The translations under genes and the position numbers were made by a program. Shown piece by piece: positions 1-6,232 of a stretch of DNA of 29,753 nt (its first letter is position 1; each line of letters opens with the position of its first letter). Under the pieces are notes generated by a model, which saw only the letters and a list, made by a program, of their open reading frames with translations, did not search any database and was not told the origin of the DNA. This DNA is from HGM04593 sp045533955 (GTDB lineage Bacteria > Bacteroidota > Bacteroidia > Bacteroidales > Bacteroidaceae): contig JAZSIU010000070.1 of NCBI GenBank assembly GCA_045533955.1, positions 1 through 29,753 of the forward strand, in the 5' to 3' direction.

Positions 1-195
1 ATCTGTTTTAATTTTATTTCGAGATTATTTGAGGACTATTTTTGAGCAGATATTCATTTTGGGGATGCAGGGAATAGCGAGCTATTTTCAAATTCCCAAA
101 ATGGATAGATGCCGAAAAGAGTCTCAAAGAAGCCGAAAAAAGTCTTAGCAATAACGAATTAACTTGTTTAATAAAATTCAAAACAGATTCTTAAG
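1..195 (+). repeat. Structured intergenic element bounded by inverted repeats
   Basis: Bases 1-18 read ATCTGTTTTAATTTTATT, and 171-189 are its reverse complement with one extra base, so the stretch is closed by imperfect inverted repeats. Inside, 52-66 pairs with 92-106 over 15 bp with two G-U wobbles that are valid only in the + strand RNA. The loop holds a perfect six-pair hairpin (73-78 with 81-86, GA loop). The right part carries two imperfect direct copies of GCCGAAAA[A/G]AGTCT (111-124 and 132-145), and an open frame of about 35 codons ends at the TAA at 192-194. There is no real gene. It could be a MITE-like repeat or a structured RNA remnant; the left end may extend beyond the window. 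Confidence 0.5.
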
Positions 196-216
196 CTCAT
201 CTATTATTCTTGGATG

Positions 217-993
217 TTACAGCACGGTGTCGAGTGTCATCATCAGCGCAAAGCCAATGGCGAACCCGATAGTTCCTATATTGCTGTGCTCTCCCGCTTG
301 AGACTCGGGGATAAGTTCCTCGACTACAACGTACAGCATTGCTCCGGCTGCAAACGACAAGAGCAGTGGCATTGCCGATGTGGTATTCTCAAGAAATAGT
401 AATGTGAAGATGGCGGCAAGTGGCTCGACAAGCCCCGAGAGCATTCCAAGCGCGAAGGCCTTTCTGCGGCTCTTGCCCTCGGTGCGCAGGGGGATTGAGA
501 TTATTGCCCCCTCGGGGATATTCTGTATGGCCATTCCTATTGACAGGGCAAAAGCTCCGGCAAGGGTTAGTGTCGCATCGCCGCTCAGTGTGCCGGCAAA
601 TACCACTCCCACGGCCATTCCTTCGGGGATATTATGCAGCGCCACCGCCAGCGCCAATTTTGTCGAGCGGGGCAGTGTCGAGGCAACGCCCTCGGCCTTG
701 GGACTGTCGAGGTGCTGGTGGGGGATAAACGTATCGAGCGCAAGCAAGAATCCCATTCCCGCTGCGAATCCTCCAAGTATGGGTAGAATACTCGCAAAAG
801 TACCATTGCTGCTCTGTTCAATGGCCGGTTGAAGCAGCGACCAAAAGCAGGCGGCCACCATTATTCCCGAAGCGAACCCGAGCAGCATTTTCTGATTCAG
901 TGAACTGATGCTGCCGCGCAACAAAAATACCATTGCGGCACCCAGCGTGGTGCCCATAAATGGAATCGCAAGCCCTGCTATGATATTTTCCAT
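217..993 (-). CDS. ZIP family metal (zinc/divalent cation) transporter, GufA-like
   Basis: This is a 258-residue inner-membrane protein with about eight hydrophobic segments and no signal peptide, the normal size for bacterial ZIP proteins. The metal-path signatures are present: HNIPEG at residues 120-125 in the fourth helix and QNIPEG at 157-162 in the fifth, followed by a PLR and LSGLVEP stretch, a pattern typical of the GufA branch rather than ZupT (which has His at the second site). A VVVEELIPE segment follows near 222-230. A loop with PHQHLD near 91-96 could bind metal. ZIP proteins take up zinc or related divalent ions into the cytoplasm; the exact metal cannot be told from sequence. 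The ATG at 993 lies just downstream of a TAAATTTG promoter box and a copy of the dispersed AAACAGCTTCT motif. It is a single-gene unit, divergent from purL. Confidence 0.9.
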   Translation of the reverse strand: MENIIAGLAIPFMGTTLGAAMVFLLRGSISSLNQKMLLGFASGIMVAACFWSLLQPAIEQSSNGTFASILPILGGFAAGMGFLLALDTFIPHQHLDSPKAEGVASTLPRSTKLALAVALHNIPEGMAVGVVFAGTLSGDATLTLAGAFALSIGMAIQNIPEGAIISIPLRTEGKSRRKAFALGMLSGLVEPLAAIFTLLFLENTTSAMPLLLSFAAGAMLYVVVEELIPESQAGEHSNIGTIGFAIGFALMMTLDTVL

Positions 994-1005
994 AATATTA
1001 TCTCG

Positions 1006-1025
1006 TTTAAGAAGCTGTTTAAATT
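1006..1025 (-). repeat. Dispersed AAACAG[A/C]TTCT motif, leader copy upstream of the ZIP gene
   Basis: Read on the minus strand this is AATTTAAACAGCTTCTTAAA, ending about 13 nt before the ZIP start codon and therefore within the mRNA leader. Related copies occur at 181-195, 9126-9140, 9369-9388, 15069-15086 and 18059-18085. The function is unknown. Confidence 0.5.
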
Positions 1026-1041
1026 ACTGAAAATTCGATGG

Positions 1042-1049
1042 CAAATTTA
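1042..1049 (-). promoter_or_regulatory. Putative promoter -7 box for the ZIP transporter
   Basis: On the minus strand the bases read TAAATTTG, a full match to the Bacteroidota -7 consensus TAnnTTTG. Transcription would start near 1036, giving a leader of about 43 nt. No good TTG is seen about 20 nt further upstream, so support is partial. The 303-bp gap between the ZIP gene and purL otherwise holds only the repeat motif and the purL promoter. Confidence 0.45.
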
Positions 1050-1171
1050 TAAAAAATAACGATTCACCGACTATTAAGGTTGGTTATTTGCTGTCGCATA
1101 ACTCTTGTTTGTCGTCTCTTTTTGCGTATATATTATTTATTTAGACATTTTTAATAAATAGGGGCTGTTTG

Positions 1172-1204
1172 TTGCTCGTGTCTCATTTTTTTGTGTTATC
1201 TTCG
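1172..1204 (+). promoter_or_regulatory. Promoter of purL
   Basis: A TTG at 1172-1174 lies 22 nt before TATCTTCG at 1197-1204, matching the Bacteroidota -33/-7 promoter. The predicted start is near 1210, leaving a leader of about 87 nt. The leader contains GCAACGGCTTTTGAG at 1252-1266, a string also present in the alaS leader. No purine riboswitch-like fold was recognised. Confidence 0.65.
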
Positions 1205-1296
1205 CACTCTGATATGACAAGACTGCTATCTGTCCCGTGTGCGAATATCGTGCAACGGCTTTTGAGTGAAATAATTAAACAAAAAGTTATTTATAT

Positions 1297-4200
1297 ATGA
1301 TTTACTTTTTCAGAACATCGGGTAATACGGTTATTGCAACCGAAATTTCCCATACATTAAGCACCGACGAGATTCAGAAACTCAGTTGGCTTTACGGCGA
1401 GGCACTCCTCATCGAGGGCGATGCTCTCGATGGCTATTTTGTGGGCCCCCGCCGCGAAATGGTAACCCCGTGGAGCACAAACGCAGTTGAAATAACCCAG
1501 AATATGGGCATTGAGGGCATTGTGCGCATCGAGGAGTATTTCCCCGTGCAGGACGAGAATGCACAGTACGACCCTATGCTTCAGCGTATGTACAGAGGCC
1601 TCGACCAGAATATCTTCAAAATAAGCATCGAGCCCAAGCCCATTGAATTTATCGACGACCTCGACAGCTACAACGAGGCCGAGGGATTGGCTCTCTCGAA
1701 AGAGGAGATTGACTATCTGCACCGCGTCGAGGGCGAGCTTGGCCGCAAGCTCACCGACAGTGAGGTCTTTGGCTTTGCGCAGATAAACTCGGAGCACTGC
1801 CGCCATAAAATCTTCGGCGGAACGTTCATTATCGACGGCCGTGAGATGCCATCGTCGCTCTTTGCAATGATTAAGCGCACCACGAACGAAAATCCCAACC
1901 GCATCCTCTCGGCCTACAAAGACAATGTAGCCTTTGCGCAGGGTCCCGTGGTCGAGCAATTTGCTCCGGCCGACCACTCAATGCCCGACTATTTTGTGAT
2001 AAAAGATATAGAGACAGTAATCTCGCTCAAGGCCGAGACGCACAATTTCCCCACAACCGTTGAGCCCTTCAACGGCGCATCAACAGGTACAGGAGGCGAG
2101 ATTCGCGACCGTATGGGCGGCGGAAAAGGCTCGTGGCCCATTGCAGGAACGGCTGTCTATATGACCTCGTACCCCCGCACCTATGACGACCGCAGCTGGG
2201 AACAGATTCTGCCCGTGCGCAAATGGCTCTATCAGACCCCCGAGCAGATTCTTATTAAAGCCTCGAACGGCGCATCGGACTTTGGAAACAAATTCGGACA
2301 GCCGCTCATCTGCGGTTCGGTGCTCACATTCGAGCACGCCGAGAACAACGAGGTTTACGGCTACGACAAGGTAATTATGCTTGCCGGCGGTGTGGGCTAC
2401 GGCACACGCCGCGACTGCCTCAAAGGTGCCCCCGAAAAGGGCAACAAGGTAATTGTGATGGGTGGCGACAACTATCGCATCGGCCTCGGCGGAGGCTCGG
2501 TGTCGTCGGTTGATACAGGCCGTTACTCGTCGGGCATCGAGCTCAACGCCGTGCAGCGTGCCAACGCCGAGATGCAGAAACGCGCCTACAACGTAGTGCG
2601 TGCACTGTGCGAGGATGAAACCAATCCCGTAGTATCCATCCACGACCACGGCTCGGCCGGACACGTAAACTGCCTCTCCGAACTTGTCGAGGAGTGCGGC
2701 GGTCTCATTGATATGTCCAAGCTGCCCGTAGGCGACAAGACCCTCTCGGCTAAGGAAATTATCGCCAACGAGTCGCAAGAACGTATGGGGCTTCTCATAA
2801 AGGAGGATGCAATAGAATACGTACGTAAGGTAGCCGAGCGCGAGCGCGCCCCAATGTACGTTGTCGGCGAGACGACGGGCGATGCACGCTTCGCCTTCGA
2901 ACAGGCCGACGGTAAGCGCCCCTTCGACCTATCGGTGAGCCAGATGTTTGGCTCGTCGCCCAAGACCTTTATGATTGATAAGACCGTGGAGCGCAAATAT
3001 AAAAATGTCGAGTATAATGCCGATAATATCGAGGAGTACCTCACTAACGTACTGCGCCTCGAGGCTGTTGCTTGTAAAGATTGGCTCACAAACAAGGTCG
3101 ACCGTTCGGTAACAGGAAAAATTGCCCGTCAGCAGTGTCAGGGCGAGATTCAGCTGCCACTGAGCGACTGCGGAGTGGTGGCGCTCGACTATCGCGGCCG
3201 ACAAGGCATCGCAACCTCAATAGGCCACGCTCCTCAGGCCGGCCTTGCCGATCCCGCGAAAGGCTCGGTGCTTGCCGTTGCCGAGGCGCTCACAAATATT
3301 GTACTCGCACCCCTTACCGATGGCATTAAGACAATCTCGCTCAGCGCCAATTGGATGTGGCCCTGCCGTTCGCAAGAGGGCGAGGATGCGCGTCTGTATC
3401 GCGGTGTCGAGGCCCTCTCGGACTTCTGCTGCGACCTTCAGATAAACGTCCCCACAGGAAAAGACTCGCTCTCGATGACACAAAAATACCCCGACGGTAC
3501 AAAGGTAATAAGCCCGGGAACGGTGATTGTGTCGGCCGGCGGTGAGGTGAGCGACGTGCGCAAGGTAGTTTCGCCCGTGATGGTCGGCGAGCCCAAGAGT
3601 GCCTTCTATCACATTGACTTCAGTTTCGATTATCTGCGTCTGGGAGGTTCGGCCTTTGCACAGTCTATGGGCTGTGTGGGCAGCGACGTTCCCTCGGTGC
3701 AGAACAGCGAATATTTTGCCGAGGCATTCGACGCCGTTCAAGCGCTTGTAAACGAGGGTCTTATCCTTGCGGGACACGACGTCTCGGCCGGCGGCCTCAT
3801 CACCACACTGCTCGAAATGTGCTTTGCCAACGTCGAGGGTGGTATGGAGATTAACCTCGACGCTATGGCCGAGAATGATATTGTAAAATTGCTCTTTGCC
3901 GAGAATCCTGCGCTTGTAATTCAGGTGGCCGACAAGAATAAATGCCGTATGCAAGAGATTCTCGATGGTGCAGGCATCTGCTACGTCAAGATTGGCGAAC
4001 CCACAAAGAAACGTCATATTGCGGTAGCCAAGGATAAGCGCACACGCCTCTTCGACATCGACCACTACCGCAACGTATGGTTCGACAGCTCTTATCTTAT
4101 GGATCGCAAGCAGAGTTTCAACGGCTGTGCCGACGAGCGTCTCAAGAATTACAAAGAGCAGCCCTTGCGCTTCCGTCTGCCCGCGCGATTCACAGGAATG

Positions 4201-4998
4201 CTCGAGAGCTATGGAATGTCGGCCGAGCGTCGCGAAAAATCGGGCGTTCGTGCGGCTATCATCCGTGAGAAGGGCACAAACGGCGAGCGCGAGATGGCAT
4301 ACGCGATGCATCTTGCAGGTTTCGACGTCAAGGACGTTACAATGACCGACCTTATCAGCGGACGCGAGACATTGGACGAGGTTAATTTCATCGTATTCTG
4401 CGGTGGATTCTCGAACTCGGATGTTCTGGGCTCGGCCAAGGGTTGGGCAGGTGGATTCCTTTATAATCCTAAGGCTAAGGCCGCTCTCGACCGCTTCTAC
4501 AGCCGCGAGGATACTCTCTCGTTGGGTATCTGCAACGGTTGCCAGCTGATGATGGAGCTTAACCTCATTAACCCCGAGCACGAGAAACGCGGATATATGC
4601 GCCACAATAACTCGCACAAATTCGAGTCGTCGTTCGTTGGAGTGAACATCCCCGAGAACAACAGCGTGCTCTTCGGCTCGCTCTCGAATAGTCGTCTGGG
4701 TGTCTGGGTAGCTCACGGCGAGGGTAAGTTCGACCTTCCCTATGCAGCCGAACAATATAATATAGTGGCACGTTACTCTTACGACGGCTATCCGGCCAAT
4801 CCCAACGGCTCGTCGTATGGCGTTGCAGCCCTTGCAAGCGCCAATGGCCGCCACGTTGCAATGATGCCTCACCCCGAGCGCGCTATTTTCCCGTGGCAGT
4901 GTGCAGCCTATCCGCAGAATCACATCGCCGACGATGTAACGCCGTGGATAGAGATTTTCCGCAACGCCTATAATTGGGTGGCCGCAAAGGTAAAGTGA
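1297..4998 (+). CDS. purL: Phosphoribosylformylglycinamidine synthase, single-chain
   Basis: PurL makes FGAM from FGAR, glutamine and ATP in step four of de novo purine synthesis in the cytoplasm. The 1233-residue length is that of the large fused enzyme (PurL plus the PurQ glutaminase) rather than the PurS/PurQ/PurL set. In order: an N-terminal PurS-like region with the FVGPRREM and TPWSTNAVEI stretch; the first AIRS-like domain with AETHNFPT (His249) and the glycine-rich STGTGGEIRDR; a second AIRS-like half with PTGKDSLSMT; and a C-terminal class I glutaminase. There GICNGCQ supplies the nucleophile Cys1079 and PHPE supplies His1192 and Glu1194. All key residues are present and the frame is unbroken. 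The ATG at 1297 starts a MIYFFRT sequence typical of Bacteroidales PurL. It is monocistronic, with a promoter at 1172-1204 and a terminator at 5020-5058. Confidence 0.97.
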   Translation: MIYFFRTSGNTVIATEISHTLSTDEIQKLSWLYGEALLIEGDALDGYFVGPRREMVTPWSTNAVEITQNMGIEGIVRIEEYFPVQDENAQYDPMLQRMYRGLDQNIFKISIEPKPIEFIDDLDSYNEAEGLALSKEEIDYLHRVEGELGRKLTDSEVFGFAQINSEHCRHKIFGGTFIIDGREMPSSLFAMIKRTTNENPNRILSAYKDNVAFAQGPVVEQFAPADHSMPDYFVIKDIETVISLKAETHNFPTTVEPFNGASTGTGGEIRDRMGGGKGSWPIAGTAVYMTSYPRTYDDRSWEQILPVRKWLYQTPEQILIKASNGASDFGNKFGQPLICGSVLTFEHAENNEVYGYDKVIMLAGGVGYGTRRDCLKGAPEKGNKVIVMGGDNYRIGLGGGSVSSVDTGRYSSGIELNAVQRANAEMQKRAYNVVRALCEDETNPVVSIHDHGSAGHVNCLSELVEECGGLIDMSKLPVGDKTLSAKEIIANESQERMGLLIKEDAIEYVRKVAERERAPMYVVGETTGDARFAFEQADGKRPFDLSVSQMFGSSPKTFMIDKTVERKYKNVEYNADNIEEYLTNVLRLEAVACKDWLTNKVDRSVTGKIARQQCQGEIQLPLSDCGVVALDYRGRQGIATSIGHAPQAGLADPAKGSVLAVAEALTNIVLAPLTDGIKTISLSANWMWPCRSQEGEDARLYRGVEALSDFCCDLQINVPTGKDSLSMTQKYPDGTKVISPGTVIVSAGGEVSDVRKVVSPVMVGEPKSAFYHIDFSFDYLRLGGSAFAQSMGCVGSDVPSVQNSEYFAEAFDAVQALVNEGLILAGHDVSAGGLITTLLEMCFANVEGGMEINLDAMAENDIVKLLFAENPALVIQVADKNKCRMQEILDGAGICYVKIGEPTKKRHIAVAKDKRTRLFDIDHYRNVWFDSSYLMDRKQSFNGCADERLKNYKEQPLRFRLPARFTGMLESYGMSAERREKSGVRAAIIREKGTNGEREMAYAMHLAGFDVKDVTMTDLISGRETLDEVNFIVFCGGFSNSDVLGSAKGWAGGFLYNPKAKAALDRFYSREDTLSLGICNGCQLMMELNLINPEHEKRGYMRHNNSHKFESSFVGVNIPENNSVLFGSLSNSRLGVWVAHGEGKFDLPYAAEQYNIVARYSYDGYPANPNGSSYGVAALASANGRHVAMMPHPERAIFPWQCAAYPQNHIADDVTPWIEIFRNAYNWVAAKVK

Positions 4999-5019
4999 TA
5001 AAAGTATAGTAGAATTTAT

Positions 5020-5058
5020 AAGGGTGGGCTTCTGCATAAAAAGAGGCCCTCCCTTTTT
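5020..5058 (+). terminator. Intrinsic terminator of purL
   Basis: A 14-bp stem with one mismatch and one G-U pair (5020-5033 with 5042-5055) and an 8-nt loop is followed by a T run. It ends only 11 nt before the start codon of the first chromate transporter gene, so read-through may be the way those genes are expressed. Confidence 0.8.
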
Positions 5059-5069
5059 ATAGTTGAATT

Positions 5070-5606
5070 ATGTTCCTGAAGCTGTTTCTTACGTTCCTGA
5101 AGATAGGGCTTTTTACCATCGGCGGAGGCTACGCGATGATTCCGCTCATTGAGCGCGACGTTGTCGAGCGCAACCGTTGGGTGAGCCGAGAGGAATTTCT
5201 CGACCTTCTGGCCATTGCACAAAGTGCCCCGGGGGTGTTTGCGGTGAATATTTCCATATTCATCGGATATAAACTGCGCGGAGTGCGCGGCTCCATTGTG
5301 GCGGCGGTGGGCAACGTACTGCCCTCGGTGCTGATAATTCTTGCCATCGCCCTCTTCTTCGATAGTTTCAGCGACAACAGGGTGGTGAATAATGTATTTA
5401 TGGGGCTGCGTCCGGCGGTGGTTGCACTCATTGCCGCGCCCGTCTTTTCTGTCGCCAAGAGCGCCCGCATCGGATGGACTAACGTGTGGATTCCCATTCT
5501 CTCGGCGCTGCTCATTGTGGCAATGGGAGTATCGCCTGTATATATAATAATGGTAGCAGCCGTCGCAGGCCTTGTGTGGGGCCGTCTGAAAGGAGGTAAA
5601 GGATGA
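5070..5606 (+). CDS. Chromate transporter (CHR family), N-terminal-type half
   Basis: This 178-residue membrane protein is a short-chain CHR subunit. The family signature is clear at the N terminus: FLKIGLFTIGGGYAMIPLIE, then the RWVSREEFLDLLAIAQSAPG segment and a NISIFIGYKLRG stretch. Four or five hydrophobic segments follow. CHR proteins are inner-membrane anion transporters named for chromate efflux driven by membrane energy; the native substrate of gut homologues is not established, and sulfate or another oxyanion is possible. The next gene overlaps it by 4 nt (ATGA) and encodes the partner half, so the two very likely form a heteromer. It sits directly behind the purL terminator with no separate promoter recognised. 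Confidence 0.88.
   Translation: MFLKLFLTFLKIGLFTIGGGYAMIPLIERDVVERNRWVSREEFLDLLAIAQSAPGVFAVNISIFIGYKLRGVRGSIVAAVGNVLPSVLIILAIALFFDSFSDNRVVNNVFMGLRPAVVALIAAPVFSVAKSARIGWTNVWIPILSALLIVAMGVSPVYIIMVAAVAGLVWGRLKGGKG
5591..5597 (+). promoter_or_regulatory. Shine-Dalgarno site for the second CHR gene
   Basis: AGGAGGT lies inside the end of the first CHR gene, 5 to 8 nt before the overlapping ATG at 5603 (a second ATG follows at 5606). Strong SD sites are uncommon in Bacteroidota, so this one is notable. It fits translational coupling of the pair at a fixed ratio. Confidence 0.6.
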
Positions 5607-6190
5607 TGCTTTTTTGGGAACTTTTCTATACCTTTTTTAAGATAGGACTTTTTGGTTTCGGCGGTGGATACGGGATGCTCTCGCTCATTCAGGGTGAGGT
5701 TGTTACGCGCCACGCTTGGATGAGTATGCAAGAGTTTACCGATATTGTTGCCGTCAGTCAGATGACCCCGGGGCCCATAGGCATAAATTCGGCCACATAC
5801 GTGGGTTATACAGCGGTTGTAAACGCCGGAGGCTCGCAACTGCTTGCCGTAGCAGGCTCGCTGACAGCCTCGTTTGCCGTGATGCTTCCCTCGTTTGTGC
5901 TGATGCTCATTATCAGCCGATATTTTATGAAATACAGTCGCAGCAGGCGCCTCGAGGCTCTTTTTGCGGTGCTTCGTCCCACGGTCGTGGGTCTTATTGC
6001 TTCGGCTGCGCTGCTTCTTATGAACAGAGGGAATTTCGGCTCTGCCGTCAATGCTCCGCTGCAATTTTGGGTGAGTGTGGGGCTGTTTATTTTTGCTTTT
6101 ATTGCCCTGCGCTATTTAAAATGGAGCCCTATTCTTATACTCATCCTTTGCGGAGCCTTCGGCGGGGTGTTTTATGGGGTTGTGCCATAA
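5603..6190 (+). CDS. Chromate transporter (CHR family), C-terminal-type half
   Basis: This 195-residue partner of the preceding gene repeats the CHR signature: FFKIGLFGFGGGYGMLSLIQ, then AWMSMQEFTDIVAVSQMTPGP and INSATYVGY. About five or six hydrophobic segments follow, with a short cytoplasmic basic stretch (YSRSRRLEA) in the middle. Together the two proteins equal one long-chain ChrA of about 370 residues, which is a tandem duplication of this fold. The 4-nt overlap and the SD site inside the upstream gene indicate coupled translation. The TAA stop at 6188-6190 is already part of the bidirectional terminator that ends both this operon and uvrA. The transported anion is not determined by sequence. 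Confidence 0.88.
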   Translation: MMLFWELFYTFFKIGLFGFGGGYGMLSLIQGEVVTRHAWMSMQEFTDIVAVSQMTPGPIGINSATYVGYTAVVNAGGSQLLAVAGSLTASFAVMLPSFVLMLIISRYFMKYSRSRRLEALFAVLRPTVVGLIASAALLLMNRGNFGSAVNAPLQFWVSVGLFIFAFIALRYLKWSPILILILCGAFGGVFYGVVP

Positions 6191-6232
6191 ATAAGAATGA
6201 GTGTCGAGGATTCTTGACACTCATTCTTATTT
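6189..6232. terminator. Bidirectional terminator between the CHR genes and uvrA
   Basis: A perfect 17-bp inverted repeat (6189-6205 with 6216-6232) has a 10-nt loop. A-rich sequence on one side and T-rich on the other let it work in both directions. It touches the stop codons of both convergent genes. Confidence 0.88.

Noticed and set aside
1205..1296. Purine riboswitch in the purL leader
   Set aside because: The leader is too short for a clear aptamer and lacks the conserved junction.
2080..2778. Minus-strand open frame of 232 codons inside purL
   Set aside because: Same shadow effect; the coding frame of purL is certain here.
3217..5037. Long open frame (606 codons) on the minus strand opposite purL
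   Set aside because: It is the shadow of a GC-rich, codon-biased gene; purL has intact family motifs throughout, and the opposite frame shows no domain.
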